Assembly: GCF_050947875.1 (NCBI RefSeq)
Contig: NC_134571.1
Location: forward strand, 230,650,024 to 230,714,023
Length of the DNA stretch: 64,000 nt
Origin: Dermacentor variabilis
Lineage: Eukaryota; Arthropoda; Arachnida; Ixodida; Ixodidae
Direction: 5' to 3'
Part shown: one piece after another, positions 11,632 to 22,905 of the stretch
How positions within the stretch are numbered: the stretch's first letter is position 1
How the letters are laid out: each line of letters begins with the position of its first letter
Notes under the pieces: generated by a model
The model's database searches: none
What the model saw: only the letters and a program-made list of their open reading frames with translations
What the model was told of the DNA's origin: nothing
Made by a program: the position numbers and the translations under genes

Positions 11632-12275
11632 GCATTACTCAAGTTTGCACATGCGCACCTGACCTTTCTCTGGATCGCACCACGCCGGCAGAGCGGCAGT
11701 CTTTCGCAGCAGCCCTAACAGTCAGAGCTGTGACCTCTAACCTGTGGTTCTCAGTGAGTTGCGACCATGGCAGGTTCAGGCCACAGGGATGGGGCAAGTC
11801 TCGAACTTAAGGTCCTTATTCACCTTATAGTAACAATATCAACAGAGCAAAAACAATAACCACAAATACAAAACCACAGCAGCGGAGCGTTCCGCACGTC
11901 TGAGGCAAACAAAAAAGCGCAATGTTGCAAACCACAAAAGACATTGACAAGGGTTCAGCTCACCCAGAGTGGATCCGTGCTTGGGCCCTGGAGCAGTGAG
12001 TCGCTCACAAAGGCCGAGCGCTGCAGGGGGACAGTGTGCGGCGGTCTCAGCGGCTGAATTGAGATGCAGCCAGTCACAAGTTCCTCAACCAAATGACAAA
12101 GACGCATTGGGAGAATAGCGATTCTCCCTGAGTGGCGGAGAGGGAGTCTCCCTGGTTCCAAGAAAGGAGAAAGGAGGGAACAGGGTGCCTTGGCTGCGGC
12201 GTCGCGGCCAGGCGCGAAGAGCAATGGGAGCGGCAAACGTGTCCTCTACCCCTACTTGGCGCAAATGCCATTTCT
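11632..12275 (-). repeat. LTR-like interspersed repeat, copy R2
   Basis: This is the inverted partner of R1 (1530-2140). Read on the minus strand it has the same order of landmarks, including TAAGGTGAATAAGGACCTTA near 11815 and the GC-rich WPRRR-coding start near 12210. It lies at the 5' edge of the Mutator-like element and may have replaced or interrupted that element's left end. Confidence 0.6.
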
Positions 12276-12703
12276 CCACTGCTCCCCCGAGCTCTACCAT
12301 TTTGGTGTTGTTTTGCTTGTGCATTCTTGTGCATTTTTCGCAGCCGCATACGGCAGCAGCCACAGCGCAGCATCGGCGTAAATTGCTCATAATTGGAGGG
12401 CTCGCGAGAGCTTTCAAGTTTCTAGCGACAGAGACGCAAAGCTGAGATTGAGAGAAGCACGCGCCTCTTCAAGGACGCGGGGAAGCCCATGACTCCTATT
12501 GGCTGCTACGTGCGATGACGTAGTGGTCTCCTGCATAATGCGTCCGGCCGTCGTCTGCTTCGGCTCCTCCATCGCCGGCACCCTTTGTGTGTTCCACTTG
12601 CCATCATCTACCTTTGCAGCCATTCGCATATCCTCCAAGTTTCTACCGTCTTTACAAGACCATTGTTGCGTTTAGCCTGCCGATTGTTTTGCAGTCGGCC
12701 ACG

Positions 12704-14575
12704 ATGCGCCAAAAGAAACTCAAGGCGCTACACGTGTTCGGTGCAAGGAAGCATTCTATGAAGCTGGCCTGCATGGCGAAGCTCGCCGCTCGCTTGCGCG
12801 CCGACAATGATCGCACCGATGGTTCCTGTGGGGCAGCTTCTGCTTCATCTACACAAGAGTGGGTTGCGTCCACGCTTCTAGCAACGTGACTCCTGCTCCA
12901 CCGGCACAAGAATTTGTCGTGACGAGTGCGCCTGGTGTCTCGTGCTCATCGACAGTGGCTCCCACATCCTCTCTTTCATCTGCCTCGGACAGTGCGATCG
13001 TGTCGTCCACTGTGCACTTTAAAACACGTTTCCCGACATGTGAGGAGAAAGAGGCGGCGGATAAAAATGCGCTGCTGTGCAACGAGGACTTCGCGCTATG
13101 TCAGCAATGGAGCAAAAATTTCAAGCAATGGAGCGTGATCCTGAAGCTGCCACCACTACAAGTGAAGCCGAGAAATTTCTCCTTGTGCAAATGGATGCCC
13201 TAGGCGACCTGCTATCCGGGACTCCGTGCCAGCGGTGCTTTGTGACTGGGATGAAGGTTCAAGGAGGCACCCAACTAGGACTTGCAACAAAGCTTGAGCT
13301 GCTATGTTTACATTGTGGAGTAGTTGCAATCTCATGGAGTTCTGCTGGTCAGGATGACTCAATGGCCTTTGACGTGAATATAAGAGCCATTGTGGCAAAA
13401 AAACAGATAGGGAAGGGACAAACAGCCCTCAATGACTTTTGGCCAGCGTTGAACATGTCCCATCGTGGCCTGCATCATAAGACTTTTCAGAAGCACTTGA
13501 AGAAATACAGGGAACAGCAGACACAGGGCATAGACAAGTTCTATACAGAATCTGCTTCTGCTGTGAAAACCACCTACAAGGACATGGATCTGTATTTCAG
13601 CAGGGATATCACAGTAAACTTTGATGGAACATGGCACAAGCGTGGCCACACGTCCCATATTGGACGCCATTGTTTTATCGAAGCAGTGCCTTGGTTGCCA
13701 AGTAGGACGAAAGCCTGGAGAGCCAGGCTGCACAAGCTGGCAGGAGGATCATGTGTACCAGAAAAACACTGACTGGGAGGATGGACGTTGAGGCAGCTGT
13801 CATTCTTTTCTTACATTCGGAGCCAAAGCACAACCTCCGTTACACAATGCTCGTGTCTGGCGGAGATGGTGCCACTTTTTCTGCCCTTGTGCAAGAAAAC
13901 GTTTATGGACTGGTCCCCATTTTGCAAGAGGAATGCCTGAACCACGTCCAGAAGAGGATGGGGACTGTACTGCACAACCTTGCGCAGAAAAGTGACAAGG
14001 TTTTAGGATGGAAGGGTAGGCTGACAAAAGCCCTCATCGACAAGTTGACCGACTATTATGGCTGGGCCCTACGGAACAATTCCAACGATGTGGCTGCAAT
14101 GCAGCGTGCAGTGATGGCATCGTACCACCACGTGACATCGACGGACGAAGATCCTCACCACGATTTGTTCCCTGAGGGTGCAGACTCGTGGTATCATCAT
14201 AACGCCAGCGAAAGTGGTGGGGTGCAACCTCCGAAGCATCGATACAATGTTCCAGGCTATGTTGCAGAAGCACTGCTACCAGTTTATAAGCGCCTCTCAC
14301 AGGCTTCTCTTCTGCAACGCTGCCTGGGAGCAAAGACGCAGAATGTATAAGAATCATTTTACTCCGTGCTGTGGTCCCTGATGTCCAAAGAGCAGCATGC
14401 GTCGCTGATTGCTGTGGAGACGGCACTGCATGAGGCAGTTTTAACATATAATGCTGGCTGCCACAGGGCCACCCAAGCATCTACTTGGCACATCTACTGC
14501 TATGATGTGGTTTCTGTCCGTCTAATTCAGGCAGACACACTGCAACCACATGCCTCAGAATGACAAACTGTATGA
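12704..14575 (+). pseudogene. Mutator-like transposase, frameshifted
   Basis: MULE transposases cut and paste the element. From the ATG at 12704 the N-terminus (MRQKKLKALHVFGARKHSMK) has the basic, HAFGSRK-like start common to this family in ticks. The frame then shifts near 12880, 13080 and 13740. The segment 13077-13772 has a zinc-ribbon-like CQRCF...CLHC followed by the family's VNFDGTWHKRGHTSHIG block. The segment 13751-14350 has MDVEAAVILFLHSEPKHNLRY, an SGGDGATF block, EECLNHVQKRMGTVL, the YYGWALRNNSND motif, and STDEDPHHDLFPEGADSWY. A frameshift after KTQNV (14345) leads into the last piece (14366-14563). Domain order and spacing match a full MULE protein; at least four frameshifts make it non-functional. 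Confidence 0.8.
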
Positions 14576-14599
14576 ATCGAGCCTGTTAGAAGAAGGGTA

Positions 14600-15509
14600 C
14601 ATAACTTATCTATTCTTCTGGCTAACTTTTGCAGCATTATAGATAAAGTTGATTCATCACTGTCAATAGTTCACACGTACTCTGCTGATATCATACTAGG
14701 CACAGAAACTTGGCTCCGGGGTGACATACGCAAAAGCGAGCTATTGCTTCCTGATTACTTCTCAATGTTTCGTAAAGATAGAACTTTGTCTAGAGGAGGT
14801 GGTGTCTTGATAGCAATTAGGACTGTTTATCAACCTTCTCTTGTACTTATTGATACCCCTCTTGAGCTGCTCTTTGTAAAAACCTGATTTGAAGGCCGCA
14901 CATGCATTATTGCCGTATATTATCGGCCTCCTGATTTTGTTGACCACATGACTAGTGTGCTTGAATTTATTTCTAATAAATTTTCTCAGTGTGTTTTTTT
15001 GCTTGGAGGCGACTTTTGACTACCCCGCTATTAACTGGTCAACGCCATCATCGCCATTAACAGCCGCCCGGCTTGAGGTATCTCGCTTCCTTCAAACATT
15101 AAACTTGTTTCACATAATTCAGTTCGTAAAGGAACCAACAAGGGGCAAACGCACCCTCGGTTTAGTCCTAACAAACAATCCAACTAATCCTGTAGTTCAT
15201 GTCATTGATGAAATTAGTGACCATAAAGTAGTACATTATTTGCATCCACTCCCACTTCCTAATAAGCCAACAAAGCTAAAACGCATACTTAATTACAAAA
15301 AGGCAGATTTTGGAAAAATGAATAACATGCTAACCGAGTTTGCAAGCTCCTTTGCAAACAAGTTTATTAATTATGCAGCTAATCACAATTGGATAGTGTT
15401 CCTTGACTTCCTTAAGAAAATCAAAAATATGTGCATCTCTGTGATTTCATTCACATTAAGAATAAATGCTCCTTGGTTTACAAAAAAAAGTCAAACATTG
15501 CCTGAATAA
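14600..15509 (+). pseudogene. LINE-1 endonuclease domain remnant
   Basis: AP endonucleases of LINEs nick target DNA to prime reverse transcription. Readable motifs are ILGTETWL (14695), SRGGGVLIAIR (near 14790), IIAVYYRPPD (14910), LLGGDF (15000) followed by a stop, and ISDHKVVHY (about 15212-15240). Stops at about 14887 and 15018 break the frame. The 184-codon frame at 14955-15509 is the C-terminal half of the domain plus the linker. Confidence 0.7.
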
Positions 15510-15666
15510 AAGGAAAAGAGCGTATAATAAGGCCTCGCGAACCAAAACTGATAATGCATGGAAAAAAACAAACTATTAGCTCGTGAATTAGCTTTCTGTC
15601 CAGGTTGGTAGTGTCTGTCTGTACAGAAGTGACTAGAGGTGTCTTGTAGTTGTGCCGAGCCCACAT

Positions 15667-16455
15667 ATGGTTTTGACCATTGCTTCTGATTGCTTCTGTA
15701 CATTGATGCTACTGCTTTGCGGAGATGTTGAGCAAAACCCTGGTCCCGGACCCTCTGTGCCAGAACTGCTTAAGCAACTTGATGAAGGTCAGCAAGCTAT
15801 ACGTAGTGACCTGGCCAATGTTATTACTAGGCTAGAACAGACAGAAAAAACTCTCGCAAACTTTGGCACACGCGTAAGCGAACTAGACAAAAAGGTGAAC
15901 GAAATATCAAAGACGCAAGAAATTGAGCACCTACATGAAAGCATGGCATTAGTCCAGGAAGCACTGAAATCGCAGAAAGCAAGGTTGGTTGACCAAGAGG
16001 ATAAAAGTCGAAGGAACAATTTGATTGTGTTTGGCATCAAAAAAGACGAAGATGAGACTGAAGAAACATTGCGTCATAAGGTTATTGACGAAATTTTCCA
16101 CCATAAACTTGGAATTACCTGTTCTTCAGTAGCGCGTATTCACAGGTTAGGTCGCCAAGCTGCGAATTCACCAGTTATCTTGTATATTCAGGATTAATTT
16201 GAAAAACAAGACGTTTGGCGAAACATAGGAAAGCTAAAGGGAACCGGCGTGTCTATCCAAAACGACAATTCTGCTGAAACAGTCAAAAAGCGTAAATTAC
16301 TTTGGCATAGTGCAAAAAATGAAAGCAATAGTGGCAAGAAGGTTTCCCTTATTCACGACAAACTGCAAATCGATAACACTTACTACGTGTGGGATGATGT
16401 ATCAAGTACACGGGCGCCAGCACCTATCAGCATAGGTGATAGTTCTGAAAGATAG
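15667..16455 (+). pseudogene. LINE-2 ORF1 with N-terminal 2A-like motif
   Basis: ORF1 of CR1-group LINEs encodes a nucleic-acid-binding protein that packages the RNA. From the ATG at 15667 the protein starts with a short hydrophobic segment, then GDVEQNPGP (15721-15747), the ribosome-skipping 2A consensus DxExNPGP. A coiled-coil region follows (heptads around LEQTEKTLANF and VSELDKKVNEI), then the RRM-like domain (RRNNLIVFGI, IARIHRLGR). One in-frame stop (TAA at 16195) breaks an otherwise open frame of about 262 codons. The track-style start at 15652 would be GTG; ATG 15667 is better. Confidence 0.75.
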
Positions 16456-16458
16456 GCG

Positions 16459-17853
16459 TTGCAGGACCAAGCACAAGAACTACGGATATTGTCTCTAAAT
16501 GCCAGAAGTATTAAGAATAAAACTAACGCCCTTGAACTACTACTCCTTTCCTATGACCCGCACATTCTTGTTCTTTCAGAAACATGGCTACATGATCAAA
16601 TAAGTAATGATGCAAATATTCCCCCTGGCTATCATATTTTTAGAAGGGATCGTGGTTCAAGGGGTGGGGGTGTCGCAGTTATTTTGAAGTCGTTTTTCCA
16701 GGTCACTGTTCTTGACCAAATTACAGAGCACGAAAGCCTGTTTTTAAATGTGTCATGTTGGGGCTTGACCTTCTTATTATGTGCGGTATATCGTGCTCGT
16801 GATTCCCCATTAACATTCCTTGAAAGCTTATATGATCACTTGTTAACCAAGCGTGAAAGCAATGTGATTATGACGGGGGATTTCAACCTACCAGGCTTGG
16901 ACTGGAGGAGTTTAGCTTACGAGAGCTGTGCCTCTGGTGATGTAATTATGGACACCATGTTAGCTTTAAACCTTAACCAAATTGTGCGTGACTGTACCCG
17001 TAAAAATGCTGTGTTAGATTTGTTCTTTGCCAGTGGATTGTTCTCTAATGGTGAACTCAGAGTTGAGCCTGGTATTTCTGATCACCATTTGCTTTTTTTT
17101 TCTTGTCGTACTAATTGCGTTGATAGTACTCGAAATTTGTCTGTTGCCTGCGTCCATGATTTTGACTGCGCTGACGATGCTTCTATTATTGATTATTTGG
17201 ATGATGTACTGCTGCGTACTAATGAGGGCGATGTACACAGCTTATGGGAACGCCTCAAGGAAGGCATATTATTTTCTATCACAAATTTTGTACCTCAACG
17301 GAGAGTGAGAAATAAGCGTCGAAACCCTTGGGTGAGTCGTGATATTATTCATTTGAAGCGGAGACTTCAACGTCTTAGGCGACATCATTCTACATCTCCT
17401 CAGTATTTGCAGAATTTAAAACATGAATTAGAACAGGAACTGTCCACTTCGAAAACCCATTATTTTAGGGTTACTCTTCCTTCATTCATAATAACAGATC
17501 CCTGCAAGTTTTGGAATTACCTTGGCCATCAAAAAGAGGTCATAAAAGAAATTAAAAGTGATGATGGGAGCCTCGTTACCAACGGGAAGGAAATAGCTCA
17601 GCTCTTAAATGGATACTTTCAAACTGTTTTTGGGGGCCTTTCAGATATGGTGTTTGATGCACCGAAACGATCCATCGATCCTAGCGAGGTTCCTGTCATT
17701 ACCACAGAAGGGGTTTTGTCGTTGCTTCGTAAAATAAATATTCGGAAAGGTCATGGTCTTGACAGCATTCCAAATGCTTTTTTAAAGCGTTATGCCAACC
17801 AGATCTCAGAGCATCTTGCTAAAATTTTGCACTTTATCTCTGCAAACCAGTGA
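16459..17853 (+). pseudogene. LINE-2 ORF2 part 1: endonuclease and RT N-terminus
   Basis: An open frame of 464 codons encodes the AP endonuclease: LSLNARSIKNK, LSETWLHD (catalytic Glu), RGGGVAVI, CAVYRARDSP, MTGDFNLPGLDW (catalytic Asp), and ISDHHLLFF (catalytic His). The linker and RT domain 0 follow (VTTEGVLSLLRKIN, KGHGLDSIPNAFLKR). The frame has no ATG near its start and begins three bases after the ORF1 stop. It breaks by frameshift at about 17850, where PKDWRKARVVPI continues in another frame; a stop also lies within the ITNYxPVS motif near 17930. All endonuclease catalytic residues I can identify are kept. Confidence 0.8.
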
Positions 17854-17977
17854 GTTGCCTAAGGATTGGAGGAAGGCTCGCGTTGTACCGATCAATAAAA
17901 AAGGGGATAAGCTACTCGTGACTAATTACTAACCGGTATCAATTATTTCTACATCCTGCAAACTCCTAGAGCACATC

Positions 17978-18727
17978 GTGGCCCACTTTATAAATGACTT
18001 TTTAAAGGAAAAAGACATCCTATCACCTTTTCAGCATGGTTTCAGGAAGGGCATGTCAACCACTACTCAACTAATTACGACGGTTCATGACTTTCTCAGC
18101 GTACTGGATAACTCGGGACAGATCGATGTTCTTTTTCTTGATATGGCGAAAGCTTTTGACAAGGTACCGCATTCAAAGCTTCTTTATAAATTGCAGTTGA
18201 TTGGTCTTCCGCTGTATCTTGTAGAATGGGTCAGAGCATGCTTAAGTGGTAGAGCGCAGTCTGTTGATGTGAATGGCACCCTTTCTGAATCACTTGCTGT
18301 TACTTCCGGTGTTCCGCAAGGTAGTGTGTTGGGACCTTTGCTGTTTTTAATATATATAAATGATTTATTAAATGTAATTCCGCGGTCAGTGTCAGTAAAA
18401 TTGTTCGCAGATGACTGCGTTGTATATAAAGAAATAACATCAATAGAAGACCATAAATTGCTCCAAGAATCTTTGCTTAAAATATGTCACTGGTGTGAAG
18501 AATGGAACATGGATTTAAACATTGATAAAAGTGTACTTCTCCGAGTTACGCGAAAAAGAAATATTAGCTGTTACCAATATTGCCTCCACAACAGTCACAT
18601 TAGCGAGGTCTCACAATATAAATACCTAGGAATAACTCTTAACAACCGATCACCCTGGGGCACTCATATTTCTGAGATCTGTTCAACTGCATTCTTGAAG
18701 CTCTGTTTCTTGAAGGTTGTTCCATGA
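17978..18727 (+). pseudogene. LINE-2 ORF2 part 2: reverse transcriptase
   Basis: This part holds the RT palm and fingers: QHGFRKGMSTTTQL, DVLFLDMAKAFDKVPH (first catalytic Asp), SGVPQGSVLGPLLFLIYIND, the FADDC active site (18404-18418) and YKYLGITL. It reads without interruption to CSTAFLKLCFLK, where Tigger-related sequence begins. Part of the RT C-terminus is deleted at that junction. The frame is uninterrupted over 249 codons, so the copy decayed slowly here. Confidence 0.8.
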
Positions 18728-20404
18728 GTGATTCGGAATTGACTGTACCTAGTCGCGCAGTTTATAGCCATGGCAAACCGTGGCTCTTATCGCACGCTCG
18801 ACCTGGCAACGAAAGTCGAGGTTTTGAAGGAAGTTGAGAAGGGAGGTGCCGCCAAACAAGACATAGCGCGGAAGTACGGGATCAAGCCGAACGCGTGCTC
18901 TCTAACTACATCAAGAACAACCGCACAATAATGGATGCATTTGAGAACGACAAGTTCAAGACTTCTCGGAAGCGAATGCGCACCGGCGCTTACCCAGAGT
19001 TGGAGAAGGCTCTGCTGGTTTGGATTAGGGAGGCCAGGAGCAACAAACTTCCTCTCAACGGAGACATCGTTGCGATGAAAGCCCGAACGCTTGCAGCAAT
19101 GTTGGGGATCGATGACTTCGTTTCGTCAGATGGATGGCTGACGCGCTTTAAAGATCGCCATGACCTGGTTTTCAAGAGCGTGTGTGGTGAAAAGGCGTCC
19201 GTTAACCAAGAAACATGCGCCACGTGGAAGGACGGAAAGCTGCGTGAATATTTCGCCGAATACAGACCGGAAGACATCTTCAACGCAGATGAGACTGCAC
19301 TCTTCTATCGGCTTCTACCAGAGAAGACCCTGACATTCAAGGACGACGACTGTGCTGGGGGCAAACGCAGCAAGGAGAGAGTGTCGGTGCTGATCACGGC
19401 AAACATGACTGGCACGGAACGATGTCGGTTACTTGTGATCGGGAAAGCCGCGAAGCCGAGATGTTTCAAAGGCGTAAAGACGCTGCCTGTGGACTATGAG
19501 GCGAACAAAAAAGCGTGGATGACGGCCGAAATCTTCAAGAGCTGGATAAGCAAATTGGATTGCAAGTTTGCTGCTTCGAACCGCAAGGTGCTGTTCCTTG
19601 TCGATCACTGCAGTGCTCACGTGAATGTGCCAGCCTTGAGTGCAATACGCCTCGCATTTTTGCCTGCAAACACAACGGCTGTTTTGCAGCCAATGGACCA
19701 AGGCATCATCAAGAATGTTAAAGTCCTGTACAGGCGGCACCTTCTCGAGCGCATGATTTTGTGTATGTATAGCTCCACAAAGTACGAGGTGAGCCTGCTT
19801 AGTGCCATCCACATGTTGGCGCAAGCATGGGATCGTGCGAGCAAGAAACAATCGCAAACTGCTTCAGGGCTTGCGGTTTTGTGGCAGCTTCTTCGGAGGA
19901 CGCCTCTGAAATTTCAGCGGAGGAAGCGTCAACAAGCGAGCTTGACGGCACTGATTTTGGTGATGCTCTCGGGGACGTCAATTTTGAAGATTACGTCGCC
20001 GTAGACAAGGCGGTCGAAACAAGCGGTGCGCTGACGGATAGCGAAATTGTAGATTTATTCGGCCCCAGGAAGCGACCCAGGAAAGCGACGATGACGTTGA
20101 AGGCGAGCCGCAACCTAAGGCTGCCGATGTAGCTGCGGGCCTTGCTCTTGCAGAGCGCTTCTTTGCCGCTGAAGGTAACGCGGAAGAAGCGTTCCGCCAC
20201 ATCTACAGCCTGCAGAACTTGCTTTTAGCAAGGCGATTCGGCAAGAAGAAGCAAAGCAAGATGACCGACTATTTTTCTTAGAGAAAATACTCGATTTCGC
20301 CTCAAATATAGTGCTGTTTTTTGTGTTTTGTGCTTAATTGGAAGTTCGTTTAATTCGAAGTTTTTTGCGGTCCCTGTGAACTTCGTATTAACGGGAGTCG
20401 ACTG
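18728..20404 (+). mobile_element. Tigger/pogo element inside LINE-2
   Basis: The right terminus, read on the minus strand, is CAGTCGACTCCCGTTAATAC followed by GAAG and sits next to TA (20405-20406). The transposase frame (18770-20281) lies on the plus strand. I cannot find the matching left terminus; the sequence GATTCGGAATTGACTGTACC at 18730-18749 precedes the ATG by only about 20 bp, so the 5' end looks truncated or rearranged. Confidence 0.7.
18770..20281 (+). pseudogene. Tigger transposase (DDE), two frameshifts
   Basis: Tigger transposases excise the element and insert it at TA. From ATG 18770 the protein starts with a CENP-B-type helix-turn-helix (TLDLATKVEVLKEVEKGG, then DIARKYGIKPN). 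A frameshift near 18893 leads to a 369-codon frame with the second HTH (MLGIDDFVSSDGWLTRFKDR) and the DDE core: FNADETALFYRLLP, LFLVDHCSAH and AVLQPMDQGIIKNVK. A second frameshift near 19845 shifts the acidic tail, which ends NLLLARRFGKKKQSKMTDYFS at 20281 (last residues MTDYFS). All three catalytic Asp are present; full length is about 500 residues, normal for the family. Confidence 0.85.
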
Positions 20405-20406
20405 TA

Positions 20407-20731
20407 CAGAAGGTCAGACTCCCCAACACAACTTATGTAGGACAATTATATCCTGTTGCTTAGTACATGTAGAAAACTGAGCCACATTTCTTTCCTTCAT
20501 AAAATTTTGGCAGGAAAGCTTAGCATTGCTCCCCCCTCATTCCTCAGGCACTCCACTACTCGAAGGACCCGACATTATAGCGAACACGCATTACAGCCTA
20601 TATTTGCTAAAACAAACTCATTTAAGCGCAGTTTTTTTCCTCAAACAATAGCTGATTGGAACGCGCTTCTTGAATCGATTTTTCGCTCTCCTGACGTGGA
20701 ACAGGCCCTTCAAACTTTATTTCTTCAGTAG
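20407..20731 (+). pseudogene. LINE-2 ORF2 C-terminus
   Basis: After the Tigger, the frame starting near 20456 encodes HISFLHKILAGKLSIAP, a serine/arginine stretch, and SFFPQTIADWNALLE with a natural end at SPDVEQALQTLFLQ. This is the C-terminal tail of CR1-like ORF2. The 3' UTR and AAATAAAT array follow within about 180 bp. Confidence 0.7.
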
Positions 20732-20931
20732 AAAGTAGGCAATTTCAATGTTCATTGCTTTAGTTTCTGCTCTGTCATTTTTTAATTTTTGATTCTCTTG
20801 TATGTTACATGCAATGTAATCTTTTTTCTTTTTTTTTGCATATGCGTGCTGTTATGATTTGTGTTTTCATGCCCCTCCTGCTTGGGCCAATCTGGCCTGC
20901 GGTATTGTGAAATAAATAAATAAATAAAAAT

Positions 20932-22480
20932 CCCAAAGAACAATTGAAGAATCTAAGGATCATTATTTCAATTATACCCTGACCACTTGGTTAAAGTCTA
21001 ATCCAAAAAAGTTTTGGTGTGTAATTAACCCTAAACAGTAGTAACCCTAAAGGACGCAGATGGCTGCATGGTGCCCCATAAAGCATGTGGTGACCTCTTC
21101 AACAATACTTTCAGTCAAGCTTTTACCGACGAACCACTACTCGACCAGTTTTGATCCGTCTCTCTTTCTATGATAACTCACCCAAGCGAGCCCATCACCG
21201 TTACTGCAGCAGGTGTGTCACAGGCTATTGACAAGCTCCCACTTAGCTCCAGTCTTGGACCAGATAGTATCAGCTCAAAACATCTAAAACTAACCTCCCA
21301 CGTATCACCGTTTTTACTGTGTTTAATTTTCCAACAATCACTGGATACCGGCTGTGTTCCAGATGATTGGAAATCTGGCCATATCATACCCGTATTTATA
21401 TCTGGTGAGCCCTCATGTCCAAGCAATTACCGTCCGATTTCAAAGACACCAGTTTGTTGTAAACTCCTTGAGCACATAATTTACTCTCACATTGTGGGTC
21501 ATTTTAATGCAAGTAATCTGTTATTCAAAAATCAGCATGGCATCAGATACGAACAATCTTGCTAAACGCAGTTCTTCGAACTAACCACTGACCTAAATGA
21601 CTCTTTGCACAATTTGCTTTATACTGACGCAATATTTATTGACTTCTTGGAAGCCTTCGATCGTGTTCCCCATAAACGGCTAATCATGAAAATAAACAGC
21701 TTTAAGTTAGATGAAAGAACTACCCAGTGGATTAACGAGTTCTTATCTGGTCGGTCTCAATAAGTAATTATTAATAACAACCAATCTACTTCCTGCCGCA
21801 TTAGGTCAGGTGTGCCTCAAGGGTCAGTGTTAGGCCTGTTATTATTCCTAATATGTATTAATGACATAGGTACGAATATATCTTCAACAATATGGCTGTT
21901 TGCCGATGATTGTGTAATTTATAGACAGATAACCACCCCTGATGATGTTGTCATATTACAAAAAGATTTAACCACATTAGCCGAGTGGTGTAGCATCTGG
22001 AAGATGAAAATTAATGCAGATAAGACTAAGGTCATGACATTTTCTTCCAAGCTAAGCTTTCCGCCCAACGTGAACACTCTATGCAATTGCATACTCAAAC
22101 GAACCTCTTCTTTTAAATACCTGGGCGTTATTCTTATGTCTGATTTAAGCTGAGCCATGCATGTTGAGCATATTACTAACAAGGCACTCAAAAAACTTGG
22201 CTTTTTAAAGTGCCGTCTGTACTTTGCAAACAGTGACACAAGACTTTGTGCATACATTTCCCTTATCAGAGCAACCCTCGATTACACCTCAATTATTTGG
22301 AACCCTCACACATCTAACCTTTCTGATTGCACAGAATCAATTCAAAATAAGGTTGCCCGCTTTATTTTGCACTCTTACTCTCCATACCAAAGTGTGTCGA
22401 CGTTAAAGCAGACCCTTAATCTTCCAGATCTTGGCACACAATGGAAATATTTCCGTCTGTATATTTTTTACTCCCTTTGA
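20932..22480 (+). pseudogene. LINE-1 reverse transcriptase remnant
   Basis: Readable motifs in order: SNPKKFWCVINP (20998), a TAAGVSQAIDKLPL domain 0 (about 21190), IPDDWKSGHIIPVF, SNYRPISKTPVCCKLLEHI, a YTDAIFIDFLEAFDRVPH block near 21630, SGVPQGSVLGLLLFLICIND (21810), FADDCVIY (about 21898) and FKYLGVIL (22111). Stops at about 21564, 21763 and 22152 divide it into frames 21170-21565, 21812-22153 and 22157-22480. The DD pair is intact, the protein is not. Confidence 0.75.
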
Positions 22481-22691
22481 TATTGCGGTTCATCTTTTTT
22501 TCATCTGCTCCCACCTTACCCGCCCATTATCTGTCCACCTGCAATGACCATGTATTCAAAGTGTCTCCCATAATTGCTAGGACCAAAAAAAAGTGCTTGA
22601 TTGTTGTCTTCAGTCATTTTTATTGCCTTGACATATCATGTGTGAATTGTATCCTCCCCATGTAATGCCTTTCGGGGCCTTTAGGGTACTC

Positions 22692-22730
<39 letters not shown>

Positions 22731-22732
22731 AA
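22692..22732 (+). repeat. TAAA microsatellite, 3' tail of LINE-1
   Basis: About ten tandem TAAA units follow the LINE 3' UTR, as is usual for the 3' end of this LINE group. Confidence 0.8.
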
Positions 22733-22735
22733 GAG

Positions 22736-22905
22736 CTAAGTTCATCAGTGGGGGCTAACACCTCGCCACCTGGCAATTCAACGGGCACCCGAGAAAGATT
22801 TTCTGCGCTTGAGAAAGGCCAAGAAATGATCACAAGAGAAGGTGGAAGGGTGGCAAAAGAAGAGAGTGCCTAAGGACATCTCCAGTTATGCAGCAGGGCC
22901 ATTTT
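22736..22905 (+). pseudogene. Mutator-like transposase C-terminus
   Basis: The frame ending at 22905 reads KKRVPKDISSYAAGPF then TAG. A basic stretch followed by Y-A-A/P-G-x-F at the very end is the C-terminal signature of the MULE protein whose main part is at 12704-14575. It lies directly after the LINE-1 tail, so it is the severed end of that gene. A TGA about 20 codons upstream breaks the frame. Confidence 0.6.

Larger units (their letters stand above)
15585..20931 (+). mobile_element. LINE-2 (CR1/L2-like) with 2A-like ORF1, split by a Tigger
   Basis: A non-LTR retrotransposon inserted in LINE-1. It has ORF1 (15667-16455), ORF2 with endonuclease and reverse transcriptase (16459-18726), a Tigger insertion (about 18727-20404), then the ORF2 C-terminus (20407-20731) and a 3' UTR ending GGCCTGCGGTATTGTG plus an AAATAAAT array (20910-20931). 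About 90 codons expected between the FLK at 18717 and the resumption at 20407 are missing. The 5' and 3' borders are set by where LINE-1 coding stops and resumes. Confidence 0.75.
14580..22734 (+). mobile_element. LINE-1 (CR1/L2-like), split by LINE-2
   Basis: Two pieces, 14580-15590 and 20932-22734, are the two parts of one non-LTR retrotransposon. The first encodes an AP endonuclease (GTETWLRGD, RGGGVLIAIR, GGDF, ISDHKVVHY) and ends in the linker (NKASRTKTDNAWKK). The second starts at the same linker position (ESKDHYFNYTLTTWLKSNPKKFW) and encodes the reverse transcriptase. The 3' end is CGGGGCCTTTAGGGTACTC followed by a TAAA-type array (22692-22732). ORF1 is absent, so the copy is 5'-truncated. 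It sits inside MULE-1. Confidence 0.75.

Noticed and set aside
22690..22735. CRISPR-like or satellite array
   Set aside because: A four-base array at a LINE 3' end in a eukaryote; no spacers. No CRISPR array is present anywhere in the window.
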